Below are positions 1-9,809 of a DNA stretch of 64,000 nucleotides, one piece after another. The DNA is taken from contig CANLNK010000010.1 in NCBI GenBank assembly GCA_947492575.1, forward strand, positions 1-64,000, written 5' to 3'. Below the pieces are notes generated by a model that searched no databases, had not been told where the DNA came from, and saw only the letters and a program-made list of their open reading frames with translations. A program made the translations under genes and the position numbers. The DNA comes from an uncultured Thalassotalea sp. (GTDB taxonomy: Bacteria; Pseudomonadota; Gammaproteobacteria; Enterobacterales; Alteromonadaceae). Every line of letters begins with the position of its first letter. The first letter of the stretch is position 1.

Positions 1-76
1 CCCGAGTGGCCAAAGGGATCAGACTGTAAATCTGACGGCTCCGCCTTCGGTGGTTCGAATCCACCTCCCTCCACCA
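1..76 (+). tRNA. tRNA-Tyr (GTA), 5' end cut off by window edge
   Basis: The anticodon stem TCAGA/TCTGA (19-23, 31-35) encloses loop CTGTAAA with anticodon GTA at 26-28, which reads tyrosine codons. A long variable arm follows, as expected of the class II tRNA-Tyr. The T arm is GGTGG-TTCGAAT-CCACC, and the 3' acceptor strand TCCCTCC (66-72), discriminator A73 and encoded CCA (74-76) are present. The 5' acceptor strand and the bases before the D arm, about ten nucleotides, lie outside the window. A terminator follows directly, so this is the last gene of its transcript. Confidence 0.95.
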
Positions 77-85
77 TATAAAATA

Positions 86-110
86 AACCGTCCTATTGGA
101 CGGTTTTTTT
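86..110 (+). terminator. Rho-independent terminator after tRNA-Tyr
   Basis: A perfect 8-bp stem AACCGTCC/GGACGGTT with loop TATT is followed by a run of seven T. It lies 10 bases past the tRNA CCA end. Confidence 0.92.
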
Positions 111-184
111 ATATCTCGAAAAAGTTCATACACAAAAAATCTGCCTAATCAGCAGCTTTTATTATTGTTCAAGATTATCAGTTT

Positions 185-1543
185 CTAATCTGGTGCGTTC
201 GCAAGATCTTCTCTCAATGTCTTACCCGCAAAATAGAAGTGACAGATAGACCAGAAGCTTACGGCAGGCAGAATATAAAGCATCGCATACCTAAGTGAGT
301 CTGCTTGATATGTAGGTTGCAAATAGTCGCTCAGTAGACCAACACTCCAAGGACCTAATCCTAAGCCGATAATATTCAGAATTAAAAATAAAATAGCAGA
401 CGACATTGCACGCATTCTAAGGCCGACTAAACCATGAGTAGTGGCAATAACATTTCCTAAATATACATTGGCGAAAATAGAGGGAATCACCATGTAAGCT
501 AAAGCAGTATATTTAGTTTCTGCTAAACAAAATAACGCAATAAATGGTAAGGCGATTAATCCTACTAGCGCGGGAAGCCACACGTACCATCGTTTATCTT
601 TCTTCGCGAGCTTATCAGCGATGACCCCTCCGCCGAAAACGCCAATCGCACCGCCTACACCGATAATGAGCGCCAACCAACTGCCAAGTTCTCCTGTCGA
701 CATACCGTGAATTCTAATCATGTAAGATGCAGCCCAACTAACGAGTCCGTAGCTTACAAAGGCAGTCAGTGCTGAACCTAAGGCTAGATTCTTAAATGAA
801 CGTAAGCTCCAAAGTAAACTTAATACGGCTTTAAAAGAAGCCTCAGACCCAGCTGTTTGTCTGTTTTCGTTTAGTCCTCTAATAGGTTCTCTTAGCGTAA
901 ACCATACGATAAAGGCGAGTAAAACGCCTGGTGCGCCAACAACCATGAATGCAGTTCGCCAACCAAATGCCTCATTTAGCCAGCCACCTAAAAGAAATCC
1001 AAATAAAATACCTATGTTCACACCAGTTGAATAAAACCCTAGTGCGCTAGCACGAGACTCTGGTGGGAAAATATCAGAGATGATTGAGTGGGAAGGAGGA
1101 CTACCACCAGCTTCACCAACACCAACGCCTATCCTCGCTAACAAAAGCTGTAGGTAGTTTTGAACAAACCCACTAATCGCTGTCATAAAGCTCCACACAA
1201 AAAGTGCAATGGCAATAATGTTCTTACGATTATGCTTATCAGCTAGTTTCGCGATGGGTATGCCTGCCAGCACATAGAATAGTGCAAATGAAAATCCGGT
1301 TAGTAAACCTAATTGACTATCACTTAAGCCAAGGTCTGCCTTAATGGCCTCTTGTAAAATCGACAATAATTGTCGATCGATAAAATTGAAACTGTATACG
1401 ATAGTTAAGAGCACTAAAGCATAGTATCGATGTGTTTTAGAATCAGCGCTTGAATTTGACTGAGTGGAACTTGACTGTGTATTTGGGTCATCAGCAGAAG
1501 ATGTATCGACTTCTGACGCACTACCGGGATTGTAATTTGCCAT
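185..1543 (-). CDS. MFS transporter, Spinster-like
   Basis: A 452-residue inner-membrane transporter of the major facilitator superfamily with about 12 predicted membrane segments. After a Ser/Thr/Asp-rich cytoplasmic N-terminus, TM1 carries the NFIDRQLLSIL motif typical of Spinster-like MFS proteins, followed by the loop 2-3 signature (GIPIAKLADKHNRKN), which is the MFS G-x3-D-[KR] motif. The substrate cannot be told from sequence; related proteins are linked to lipids, organic acids and sugar derivatives. I place the start at 1543 (MANYNPG), which has AAAGG 8 bases upstream; an upstream in-frame ATG at 1585 would add 14 residues without a better ribosome site. It is transcribed alone, convergent to the tRNA. 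Confidence 0.8.
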   Translation of the reverse strand: MANYNPGSASEVDTSSADDPNTQSSSTQSNSSADSKTHRYYALVLLTIVYSFNFIDRQLLSILQEAIKADLGLSDSQLGLLTGFSFALFYVLAGIPIAKLADKHNRKNIIAIALFVWSFMTAISGFVQNYLQLLLARIGVGVGEAGGSPPSHSIISDIFPPESRASALGFYSTGVNIGILFGFLLGGWLNEAFGWRTAFMVVGAPGVLLAFIVWFTLREPIRGLNENRQTAGSEASFKAVLSLLWSLRSFKNLALGSALTAFVSYGLVSWAASYMIRIHGMSTGELGSWLALIIGVGGAIGVFGGGVIADKLAKKDKRWYVWLPALVGLIALPFIALFCLAETKYTALAYMVIPSIFANVYLGNVIATTHGLVGLRMRAMSSAILFLILNIIGLGLGPWSVGLLSDYLQPTYQADSLRYAMLYILPAVSFWSICHFYFAGKTLREDLANAPD

Positions 1544-1657
1544 GAAAATACCTTTATTATTACTATATTGGTATTTAAGCATCACCCCAGTTAGACACTT
1601 AAAGTACTAGTAAGATAGCACTTTCGCTAGCGGTGTTGTCAAGTGCCTCGAAGATAG

Positions 1658-3283
1658 CTACTTGTTATTAAGGTTTTTAAACTCGCTGTTTAAACGCGAA
1701 AATCGAGGAAATGCTGGGTTGTCTCTAGAAAGCCCTGCAATCGAAGAAAGTAGCTTTCCGGCTTTTACTAGGGATTCTTGTTTTTTACTCTCGATATAGA
1801 TTGCGAGCAACGTTTGGACTAAGTTCAACTTGATGCCAATATGGTGAGGATAGCGTTGATATGCTTCGTTAAGGCGTTTATACGCGCTGATAAAGTCTTT
1901 GTTTGTGTAGCTCTTTGCAGCTTGGTTTAATGCCTGTTGTGTCTCTTTTCTTTCTGTAAGCTTCACATTGGTGTCTGTAATACTCTCTACGTCGTTAAGC
2001 AAAGTGATGTCATCTGGTGCGCGTTCAACGACTTTTGTAATTAACTGGCTAGCAAGCGCTTGACGATCTAAGTGGCCAAGCAGTTTAGCAATGCCCACTA
2101 GAGATGTGTTATCTAAGTCATCGCCGACTTTCTCGATCAAGTTCTCCGCACTTTTTAGCATGCGCTTTGCGTCGTATTCTTCTTTATTTTTCTGCATTAA
2201 CCTTACGGTGTGAAGCTGACTCTGCAATTTCACACCTAACTGATTAAAGTTCTTATTAGTTTCGCTAAGGGCATTTACCACACGATTCTTTTTAATTTTA
2301 AATTGATAGTCACTCAATTCGTGAGCAAGCTTGTTTAACGATTCTGAGAAGTTAAACGCATTTTCGGGTTTATGGTGAATAGAGTTGGAGGCGATTTGAT
2401 AATTCTGATCAAAGGCGTTTGTTGCTTTTTCATAATTACCATTCTCGAAACACAGCTTGGCATATCGTTCCACACGCTTAACGGATAGAGGTGATAGGGT
2501 GACTGCTTTTTCTAACACATCTTGAGCTCTTTGAAACTGCTCAATAATCTCGTAGCTAGTAGCTAGCCAATCGTAGGATGATAAGTAAAGAGGTGACTTC
2601 TCAACTAATCCTGAAAAATAGCTGATGGCATCATTATAATGTTCTTGATGTAACGCAATCTTGCCTAGGCCTATGGTGGCCCACTGACAGTTTTTTTCAG
2701 TTTCGAAGCGTCGGTATATTTTGGCTGCCTGATCAAACTCATCAAGTGCGAATAGTTGTCTCGATTTTATGCCGTAACATTCAGCTTGGTACGGGGTTTT
2801 TAATTCTATGGCTCGATCACAAAGCGCTATCGCTTTTTCTGGATCTTTATCATCTAATGCTTGGTATATGTCGCCCATATCTCGTTTTTTCATGTAGCAA
2901 CGGTCAAGACGGGTTAGTAAGTCTTTTATTCGGTAAGGCTTGGTTAAGTAATCATCTGGTTTGTGTTCTAGCGCAGCTAAAACCATCGCTTGGGTATTTT
3001 CTGCAGTTATCAGAATGACAACGGACTGGCGGTTAACTAAGTTATTAACTCGCAGTTCTTCCAATAGTTGCTGACCATTTTTACGGCTATCACCTAAGTC
3101 GTAGCCAAGTAAAAGCACATCATAATGATTTTCGGAGCAACGGGTAATGATGTCGTTTGAGTAGCCGCTAGCTTCAACAACATCAGGCTGGAGGTTAAAT
3201 GCGAATTGCTTTAGTAAGTCGCGTGATGGCTTCAGACTATCAATAATTAAGAATCTTTTATCTCTATAATCTGAAACGGCCAT
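1658..3283 (-). CDS. Response regulator: receiver domain with TPR-type helical C-terminus
   Basis: A 541-residue cytoplasmic protein. Residues about 10-130 form a CheY-like receiver with phosphoacceptor D62 (in LLLGYDLGD), T93 and K115 (DYLTKPY). The usual Asp-Asp metal pair is Asp15-Ser16, so one acidic residue is replaced. Residues about 135-270 hold tetratricopeptide-like helical pairs (for example DKDPEKAIALCDRAIEL and FQRAQDVLEKAVTLSP). The rest is helical, with further TPR-like repeats near the C-terminus. There is no DNA-binding or enzymatic output domain, so output is probably protein-protein contact. No histidine kinase is adjacent. Proteins of this architecture occur in Vibrio, Shewanella and Colwellia; their role is poorly known. 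Confidence 0.8.
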   Translation of the reverse strand: MAVSDYRDKRFLIIDSLKPSRDLLKQFAFNLQPDVVEASGYSNDIITRCSENHYDVLLLGYDLGDSRKNGQQLLEELRVNNLVNRQSVVILITAENTQAMVLAALEHKPDDYLTKPYRIKDLLTRLDRCYMKKRDMGDIYQALDDKDPEKAIALCDRAIELKTPYQAECYGIKSRQLFALDEFDQAAKIYRRFETEKNCQWATIGLGKIALHQEHYNDAISYFSGLVEKSPLYLSSYDWLATSYEIIEQFQRAQDVLEKAVTLSPLSVKRVERYAKLCFENGNYEKATNAFDQNYQIASNSIHHKPENAFNFSESLNKLAHELSDYQFKIKKNRVVNALSETNKNFNQLGVKLQSQLHTVRLMQKNKEEYDAKRMLKSAENLIEKVGDDLDNTSLVGIAKLLGHLDRQALASQLITKVVERAPDDITLLNDVESITDTNVKLTERKETQQALNQAAKSYTNKDFISAYKRLNEAYQRYPHHIGIKLNLVQTLLAIYIESKKQESLVKAGKLLSSIAGLSRDNPAFPRFSRLNSEFKNLNNK

Positions 3284-3672
3284 ATCTATCCTTTGGGCGA
3301 CAACTTTCTTTACTGTATTTAGCTAAATTTTCACTGAAAGTCTAATTTTTATCCATAGTTAACATTGTTTAATTTGCGCAAATCGGTTTCAGAAGACCTA
3401 ATGGTAAGTCTATTTTAAATTTTTGAACAATGTACTGGCAATAGCAGAAGCAGTCGATGTTGATTGGGTTGCGCAATCAAAATATGGCGTTGTTTCGTCT
3501 TTGCTTCATGTTGTTTTTTTGCTTAAGTGGCACCTTCACTTCCCTTTGTTCTTAAATAAACATAATAAAATTTAATTAGTTACAAATACGAAAGTTTTAG
3601 TATTATGCTTGAGCAATGGAATTTTAATTGCTATAACAGGTTCTTTGTGACCAATAAATAGGCAGACTACAC
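3284..3672. other. Intergenic region between divergent genes, 389 bp
   Basis: AT-rich spacer between the receiver-TPR gene (minus) and the zinc-ribbon/Sel1 gene (plus). It must hold both promoters. A TTACAA...TATTAT pair around 3580-3606 is the best plus-strand candidate, but its 15-base spacing is short. I see no open reading frame with a ribosome site, no RNA gene and no clear inverted repeat. Confidence 0.5.
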
Positions 3673-4731
3673 ATGGAATACAGTGAATCAATAATTAATA
3701 GCGGAGTCACCTATGATCACAAGTGCCCATGTTGCGGAGAGCAAAAGCACCACGTAAAAGGCGTTATTAACTACGCTTACTTAATGCTTGAAAGCCTACC
3801 TCTTTTTCCAACCGCTCGCAGTGTTAAACTGGAATGTAGCCATTGTTTGCACATTACGGATCGAAGTGGCATGAGTCATGAACTCTACCGTCGTTTATTA
3901 ACATCGTCATTTAATGTATTCCATTTTGTGATTAAGTTTATCGGTGCGTTTCTACTCATAATGTCATTATTCTATTGGTGGCAATCACATGAGAGTGAAC
4001 AAGCAGGGTTGGAGCGTATTGTCGAATACCCCGCTGTTAATGATTTTATGTTGCTCGATCATCGCATGCTTGTTAGCGATTATCGTCCTAGTGAGAAGTA
4101 TCGTATTGCCCGGGTAGTCGATATCACGGGAGACAAAGTTTCACTGGTGATGGGAAACTTCTTCTATGCTTTTACCTCTTCGTTTCGAGACGCTATCGCA
4201 ACAAACCAAACAGCAGCCTTTAATTACTTTGGTAAAAAGCACTATGTATTCACGTTGGCAGAATTAAAACAGTTGCAATTGAACAACGGCATATTGAAAG
4301 CGGCACGACCTGTGGGGAATTTTCTGTTCGGTAGTTTCGTTATTAATGATACTGGCTATCGTGTTGGTAGTGCTTATATTCCGGGAGAACGAGAATATGC
4401 TTCTGGCTTGGCGTATGAACAGGCTTACTACCTGGAAGATAATATGTTCAGCGCATTTGAAAAAATGGAAACCTCTGCAAAAATGGGATTTTCATTGGGA
4501 CAAATTCGATTAGCGGAATACTACTTAGCAGGTGATGTTGTAAGAACGGATTTTAACCAAGCGTTGAATTGGTTAGAAAAGGCTTCATTACAAAGCAATG
4601 AACAAGCCGTTAGGAAGTACGCCATTGTATGTAATCAGACAAAAAATTGTGACTTGGCGGGTTTCTACGACAACCTTATAGCGTTAGGGGTCAACCTAAC
4701 AGTCAACTACGACTACAAGATTAAAAAATAG
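3673..4731 (+). CDS. Zinc-ribbon, single membrane segment and Sel1-like repeat protein
   Basis: A 352-residue protein of unknown function. The N-terminus has a probable zinc ribbon with Cys18, Cys20, Cys21 (CPCCGEQK) and Cys55, Cys58 (CSHC). One hydrophobic segment at about 84-103 is followed by WW and charged residues, so the protein is likely anchored in the inner membrane. The middle part (about 110-235) is unassigned. Residues about 238-315 look like one or two Sel1-like repeats (GQIRLAEYYLAGDVV, FNQALNWLEKAS). I do not recognise a family for the whole protein. Sel1 repeats usually bind partner proteins, so an adaptor role is a guess. It stands alone, convergent with the next gene. Confidence 0.7.
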   Translation: MEYSESIINSGVTYDHKCPCCGEQKHHVKGVINYAYLMLESLPLFPTARSVKLECSHCLHITDRSGMSHELYRRLLTSSFNVFHFVIKFIGAFLLIMSLFYWWQSHESEQAGLERIVEYPAVNDFMLLDHRMLVSDYRPSEKYRIARVVDITGDKVSLVMGNFFYAFTSSFRDAIATNQTAAFNYFGKKHYVFTLAELKQLQLNNGILKAARPVGNFLFGSFVINDTGYRVGSAYIPGEREYASGLAYEQAYYLEDNMFSAFEKMETSAKMGFSLGQIRLAEYYLAGDVVRTDFNQALNWLEKASLQSNEQAVRKYAIVCNQTKNCDLAGFYDNLIALGVNLTVNYDYKIKK

Positions 4732-4806
4732 GTTCGACTAGTTATTACGTCATTTTGCGGCTCGCTTTCATTACGGGCCAGAATGAAAATTTTGAGCGCG
4801 CCCGGT

Positions 4807-4989
4807 TTAAGACGCGCTTTGGTTCAAACTTTTTATCGTCTTCTTTAGCTCTGACGATAGACTGTTATCTACCAACATAATGTCGATAATTTCATTGGTT
4901 TCAGCAATGCTTAAATCCATCAACTCGGTAATGTGGCTATCTTCCTTGATACCCAATGCTTGCCATAAACGGCTTTGTTGAGTACTCAT
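4807..4989 (-). CDS. Small conserved-looking hypothetical protein, 60 aa
   Basis: A 60-residue soluble, helical protein without cysteines. A strong ribosome site (GGAGG, 7 bases before ATG) supports translation. The sequence has no motif I recognise; it is predicted helical throughout (LMDLSIAETNEIIDIMLVD). It lies 84 bp upstream of the chemoreceptor gene on the same strand and could be co-transcribed with it. No function is assigned. Confidence 0.65.
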   Translation of the reverse strand: MSTQQSRLWQALGIKEDSHITELMDLSIAETNEIIDIMLVDNSLSSELKKTIKSLNQSAS

Positions 4990-5073
4990 AATGACCTCCG
5001 ACTATATGTCGATAATACGTATACTCAAGCACTTGAGATCATAGGTCAATATCACAGCTGTTATGCGCGAATA

Positions 5074-6987
5074 CTATGTTTTCTGCTGAAACTGTCCCAC
5101 TTGCAGATCTAACGATTCTGCTAGTTGATTCAGTTTACTGCTGTCTTGCGCAATATTTGCTACGTTGCTCATGTTTTCAGTTGAAATTGCTCTGATGTCA
5201 GTCATGTTGATATTGATATCATTAAGAGTGACCGATTGCTCTTCAGTCGCTGTTGCAACCAAACGGTTTGTATCTGAAATCTCTTCAGTAAGCGTGTTGC
5301 TTGAAGCCAGTATATCTTGTGCTTTTGCGATCGAATTACTGGTATCAGAAGACTGACGAATAATAGCCTCTATCTCTTGCGTAGCCGCATTTGACGTTTG
5401 CTGTAGGCTATTCATGATATCTTGAATTTCCGTGGTTGAAGCGGCTGTTTTGCCAGCTAAACTACGTACTTCTTCTGCAACCACGGCGAATCCTTTACCA
5501 TGTTCACCTGCGCGAGCTGCTTCAATTGCTGCGTTAAGTGCTAGTAAGTTCGTTTGATCAGAAATTGTTTCAATAACACCAAGTGCTTGGGCAATTGTGT
5601 CAGTGTTTTCTGTAAGCGTGTTAATTACTTTGGAAACATCGTGAATTTTATCACCTAATTCAACAACATCGGCTTTTGTGGTCTTAATCACTTCATTTAC
5701 TGACGCACTATTTTGCTTCACATTTTCAGCGAGATCAGATGCCTTCATCGCATTTTGTGCGATATCAGATACCGTGATATTAATTTGCTCAAGAGCGTGT
5801 GAAATGTGATTAGTATTTTGATCATTTGCATCTGCACTTTCTAGCGTTTGATTAGCCTTTACACTCAAGCTATCTGCCGTTGTACGCAATAGGTTGCTAC
5901 TTTCCGCAACAGTTACAAACAGAGTTGAAAGTTTTGAGATAAACGCATTGTACCCTGCAGCAACACGGATTAGCTCTTGCTGCCCAGTTTCAGGTAAACG
6001 GTAATTTAGATCAGCATCACCTTGTCCCATGCGCGTAAATAAACTGGCAAGTGTAGCGATAGGACGTGTAATTGAGTTAGCAATTAATAGTGCGAAGATA
6101 GCGGCCGTAATCGCCACAACAATTGTCCAAATAATAATATTAAGTGTCGTTTGGTTTAAGCTGCTGAATACTTCTGCTTTAGGCACTTGCGCTACAACAA
6201 ACCACTCTGCACTTGGTATATAGCTTGAGGTCACAATTAACGGATCTTTTTGGTTTTCTACTTCCGCTAGGTTGAATTCATCAGGCACGGTTAGCATAGT
6301 CGCTGCGTCTCCGTACACTTCTCTGATATGCTTGCCGATTAAGCTTTTATTCTTATGGAGTTGAATAATGCCGCTTTTATCGACCAAGTAAACAAAGCCT
6401 GTTTGTTCTAATTTAAATGCATTGAGAAGTTTAACCACGTCATCGAAAGATTTAGCGATGCCTGCCAAGCCTAAACCATTAACTTGTTGGTAGTTTACAA
6501 ACAGGTCAATATTGTCGGTTCCTGGGTAAATATAAATGCTAACCGAGCTTGCTTTACCACTGTTAGTAAAGTGGTAAAACCAACCATCTTCATCATTGTT
6601 GATTAATCGACGAAGAAAGCCATCTTGGTTCCAGTAGTCAGCAGTATTGCGATTGGCAAACGACGTTTTACTAAAGCCATATTCATCAGCAATGTTATTA
6701 AGCTTATTGAGCAGAAGGGACTCACCTTCGCTATCGCTACCTTCTTTTTGCCAAGCCAATAGGTGGCTGTCGGTTGCAATCATTTTGGCTACAGAGCCCA
6801 TTAAGCGAATTTCGCTGTCTATTTCGCCACTAATATTCTTAATCGCAAACGGTAGTTCAATATTCAAAAGGCGATCTTCTAGCTGCTTTTTAGCCGTCCA
6901 CTGACTAAATCCGCCAATGAGAAGTGCGGTTAATAGAACAAAACCAATAATGGAAAGCGAAATTTTTTGTTTGATAGATAACGCCAC
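5074..6987 (-). CDS. Methyl-accepting chemotaxis protein with Cache sensor
   Basis: A 637-residue chemoreceptor. TM1 is at about 10-30, then a large periplasmic Cache-type domain (about 35-275; the stretch [23 protein letters not shown] is the typical membrane-distal Cache signature), TM2 at about 282-304, HAMP at about 305-358, and a long coiled-coil signalling domain whose hairpin tip contains [20 protein letters not shown]. It senses a small molecule in the periplasm and signals to CheA through CheW; the ligand cannot be read from sequence. No CheB/CheR-tethering pentapeptide is seen at the C-terminus (QVGQFQQKT). Flanking genes are not chemotaxis genes. Confidence 0.93.
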   Translation of the reverse strand: MALSIKQKISLSIIGFVLLTALLIGGFSQWTAKKQLEDRLLNIELPFAIKNISGEIDSEIRLMGSVAKMIATDSHLLAWQKEGSDSEGESLLLNKLNNIADEYGFSKTSFANRNTADYWNQDGFLRRLINNDEDGWFYHFTNSGKASSVSIYIYPGTDNIDLFVNYQQVNGLGLAGIAKSFDDVVKLLNAFKLEQTGFVYLVDKSGIIQLHKNKSLIGKHIREVYGDAATMLTVPDEFNLAEVENQKDPLIVTSSYIPSAEWFVVAQVPKAEVFSSLNQTTLNIIIWTIVVAITAAIFALLIANSITRPIATLASLFTRMGQGDADLNYRLPETGQQELIRVAAGYNAFISKLSTLFVTVAESSNLLRTTADSLSVKANQTLESADANDQNTNHISHALEQINITVSDIAQNAMKASDLAENVKQNSASVNEVIKTTKADVVELGDKIHDVSKVINTLTENTDTIAQALGVIETISDQTNLLALNAAIEAARAGEHGKGFAVVAEEVRSLAGKTAASTTEIQDIMNSLQQTSNAATQEIEAIIRQSSDTSNSIAKAQDILASSNTLTEEISDTNRLVATATEEQSVTLNDININMTDIRAISTENMSNVANIAQDSSKLNQLAESLDLQVGQFQQKT

Positions 6988-7228
6988 TTAAACATACCTC
7001 GTACTTAGAATGCAGGCTAAGGACATATAGTAACCGCAGTTCGTTATTTGTCCATATGGTTAAGTGCTATGTCATATATATTTTATAAAGAAAATCGCTT
7101 GTTTTGCTTGGATTGTAACCGATTGGTCAACAAAGTTGAGGAGGGTGGGCGATACCTGCGCTAGCCATACTTGAAAAACTTTCATGTAAAGACCGGGTAA
7201 CGCCCATTTGCAGCGAGCAAATTTGGTG

Positions 7229-7251
7229 AGCTAGCTCATCTTGAGCTAGCT
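7229..7251. terminator. Hairpin downstream of ilvC, possible transcript 3' end
   Basis: A perfect 10-bp inverted repeat AGCTAGCTCA/TGAGCTAGCT around a TCT loop lies 14 bases past the ilvC stop codon. No T run follows on the minus strand, so it may be a 3' stabilising structure or Rho-assisted end rather than a classic intrinsic terminator. Confidence 0.5.
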
Positions 7252-7264
7252 AGCCTGGAAGCGA

Positions 7265-8749
7265 TTAAAGGTTTGCTTCAACAATGCGTTTCATATCTGT
7301 CATGTAGCCACGCAGTTCTTTACCTACTACTTCTACACCATGACTGCGAATTGCTTCGTTTACTTCAATCAATTTTACGTTATCAACCCCGTTAGATTGG
7401 CTTGCTAAACCTTCACCCAAATCTTCCAGTGATAGTTTACTTACGAAGTCTGAAAGTAGTGGTACAGCAGCGTGGCTGAATAAGTAGTTACCGTATTCCG
7501 CAGTATCAGAGATTACAACGTTCATTTCGTAAAGCTTATTACGGGCAATACAGTTCGCGATTAGTGGTGTTTCGTGAAGTGACTCATAGTAAGCAGACTC
7601 TTCGATGATGCCTGCAGCAACCATAGCTTCAAACGCTAACTCTACACCCGCTTTAACCATAGCGACTAAGAAAATACCGCGGTCGTAGAATTCTTGTTCG
7701 CTAATTTCAGTATCGCAATCTGGTGCAAGCTCAAAAGATGTTTCAGCCGTTTGTGCACGCCAGGTTAGTAAGTTAACGTCATCGTTTGCCCAATCTTCCA
7801 TCATCGTACTTGAGAATGTACCGTCAATGATATCGTCCATATGCTTTTCAAAAAGAGGGCGAAGGATAACTTTAAGCTCGTCAGCCATGTCGTAGGCTTT
7901 TATTTTCGCAGGGTTAGAAAGTCGATCCATCATGTTGGTGATACCACCATGTTTCAGACCTTCAGTTACAGTTTCCCAACCGTATTGGATAAGTTTGCGA
8001 GCGTAACCAGCATCAACGCCATTTGCGACCAATTGTTGGTGGCCTAAAATTGCACCGGTTTGCAACATGCCACATAGGATAGTTTGCTCACCCATCAAGT
8101 CTGATTTTACTTCTGCAATAAACGAAGACTCTAATACACCAGCGCGATCGCCACCTGTTGCAGATGCATAGGCTTTGGCAATGGCTAAGCCGTCACCATT
8201 AGGATCATTTTCAGGATGAACGGCGATTAGTGTTGGTACACCAAAACCGCGCTTGTATTCTTCACGAACCTCAGTACCCGGGCACTTAGGCGCTACCATA
8301 ACAACTGTAATGTCAGGGCGAACCTGCATACCTTCTTCTACGATATTGAAACCGTGAGAGTAAGCTAGTGTTGCGCCGTGTTTCATTAGCGGCATAACCG
8401 CTGAAACTGCTGAAGTATGTTGCTTGTCCGGTGTTAGGTTAAGCACTAAATCGGCTTGTGGGATTAGCTCATCGTAAGTGCCAACAGTGAAACCATTTTC
8501 AGTGGCCCATTGCCATGACTGACGTTTTTCAGCGATAGCAGCTTCACGTAATGCGTAAGAGATATTTAAACCTGAATCACGCATGTTCAAACCTTGGTTT
8601 AAACCTTGAGCACCACAGCCGACGATGACAATGTTCCAATCTTTGATGAAGTTACAGCCGTCTGCAAACTCATCGCGTTTCATGAAACGACACTTGCCTA
8701 ACTGTGCAAGTTGCTCTCTTAAACTTAGGGTATTGAAATAATTTGCCAT
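7265..8749 (-). CDS. ilvC: Ketol-acid reductoisomerase, class II
   Basis: A 494-residue enzyme of valine, isoleucine and leucine synthesis. It converts 2-acetolactate or 2-aceto-2-hydroxybutyrate to the dihydroxy acid using NADPH and Mg2+. The length matches the long class II form of enterobacteria (E. coli about 491). The Rossmann motif [17 protein letters not shown] is near residues 44-60, and the metal-binding stretches of the duplicated knotted C-terminal domains are present ([21 protein letters not shown] and [15 protein letters not shown]). It is divergent from ilvY, whose product activates ilvC when acetohydroxy-acid inducer is present. Start ATG 8749 is preceded by GCTGGA. Confidence 0.97.
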   Translation of the reverse strand: MANYFNTLSLREQLAQLGKCRFMKRDEFADGCNFIKDWNIVIVGCGAQGLNQGLNMRDSGLNISYALREAAIAEKRQSWQWATENGFTVGTYDELIPQADLVLNLTPDKQHTSAVSAVMPLMKHGATLAYSHGFNIVEEGMQVRPDITVVMVAPKCPGTEVREEYKRGFGVPTLIAVHPENDPNGDGLAIAKAYASATGGDRAGVLESSFIAEVKSDLMGEQTILCGMLQTGAILGHQQLVANGVDAGYARKLIQYGWETVTEGLKHGGITNMMDRLSNPAKIKAYDMADELKVILRPLFEKHMDDIIDGTFSSTMMEDWANDDVNLLTWRAQTAETSFELAPDCDTEISEQEFYDRGIFLVAMVKAGVELAFEAMVAAGIIEESAYYESLHETPLIANCIARNKLYEMNVVISDTAEYGNYLFSHAAVPLLSDFVSKLSLEDLGEGLASQSNGVDNVKLIEVNEAIRSHGVEVVGKELRGYMTDMKRIVEANL

Positions 8750-8858
8750 TGTTTTTCCAGCCTTACTGTGAATACTGTTTTCAGCGTTAAACGCTATTCA
8801 TTTGAATATTAATGCACACCTTAGTTGAAAAGGTTTGTTGCTTAAAGTGAATTGTTTG

Positions 8859-8883
8859 CACTATAGTGTTGCAAAAATTGCAA
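8859..8883. promoter_or_regulatory. Probable IlvY operators between ilvC and ilvY
   Basis: Two adjoining palindromes lie in the divergent spacer: CACTATAGTG (8859-8868, perfect) and TTGCAA-AAA-TTGCAA (8869-8883, perfect 6-bp arms). LysR-type regulators bind dyads in the spacer to their divergent target, and IlvY does so in E. coli. The assignment to IlvY is inferred from position and symmetry. Confidence 0.6.
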
Positions 8884-8916
8884 TGATGGTTTGGCGAGTG
8901 GAGGCGTGACGATTCG

Positions 8917-9795
8917 ATGGATTCAAAATCTTTAGCGATGTTTCAACATTTAGCGACTGAACTACATTTTGGCAAAACCGCCGAGGCTTTTTACGTAAGC
9001 CCTTCCACTTTGAGTCGCACGATCACAAGGCTTGAACAAGAGCTTGGCTGCCAGCTATTGCATAGAGACAACCGAACGGCGACCTTAACCGCAGCGGGAG
9101 AACAGCTTAAAGCCTATGCAGATCAGCAAATCGAGCAACTTGCACTACTCAAACTTGCACTAAATCAGCAGCAAGCACAGCTAACCGGTAAATTGCATTT
9201 GTATTGCTCGGTAACTGCGGCGTATAGCCATTTACCACAACTGATTGATAAATTTAGGCAACAACACCCACTGGTGGAAATAGTCCTTACGACAGGTGAT
9301 GCAGCCGATGCACTGCCTCAAATTCAGCATCAGCACGCAGATCTCGCCATTGCTGCTAAGCCTGATAATTTATCGAGCAGCTACTATTTCCACCATATCG
9401 CAGATATACCACTAAACCTCATTGCGCCGACTATCGCTTGTCAGGTGCAACAGCAACTACAAGCAGACTCAATAGACTGGTCAAAAATTCCGGTTATTTT
9501 GCCGGAACATGGTTCTGCTCGTACTCGGTTTGAAAAGTGGTATCGTTCCATGCAGTTTGGCAAAGCAAATATCTACGCAACCGTTTCCGGACACGAAGCC
9601 ATTGTCAGTATGGTTGCCTTAGGTTGTGGCATTGGTATTGCGCCGTCTGTAGTCGTCGAGCACAGTCCGGTGAAGGAACGTATCGCCACTTTAGACATTA
9701 ATCACCAGTTCACGCCATTTGAGCTAGGCATATGCTGCCTGAATATCAAAAAAGATAACCCGCTCATCAAAGCGTTCTTCGAAGCGATTAAATAA
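8917..9795 (+). CDS. ilvY: LysR-type activator of ilvC
   Basis: A 292-residue LysR-family regulator. The N-terminal winged helix-turn-helix (about 1-60: FGKTAEAFYVSPSTLSRTITRLEQELG) is followed by a co-inducer-binding domain of periplasmic-binding fold (about 90-290). In E. coli IlvY activates ilvC when acetolactate or acetohydroxybutyrate accumulates and represses itself. The divergent position to ilvC, with palindromes between, supports the same role. GGAGG lies 12 bases before the chosen ATG, a rather long spacing. It converges on comM with only 14 bases between stop codons. Confidence 0.93.
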   Translation: MDSKSLAMFQHLATELHFGKTAEAFYVSPSTLSRTITRLEQELGCQLLHRDNRTATLTAAGEQLKAYADQQIEQLALLKLALNQQQAQLTGKLHLYCSVTAAYSHLPQLIDKFRQQHPLVEIVLTTGDAADALPQIQHQHADLAIAAKPDNLSSSYYFHHIADIPLNLIAPTIACQVQQQLQADSIDWSKIPVILPEHGSARTRFEKWYRSMQFGKANIYATVSGHEAIVSMVALGCGIGIAPSVVVEHSPVKERIATLDINHQFTPFELGICCLNIKKDNPLIKAFFEAIK

Positions 9796-9809
9796 TCATT
9801 TGGCAAGGG

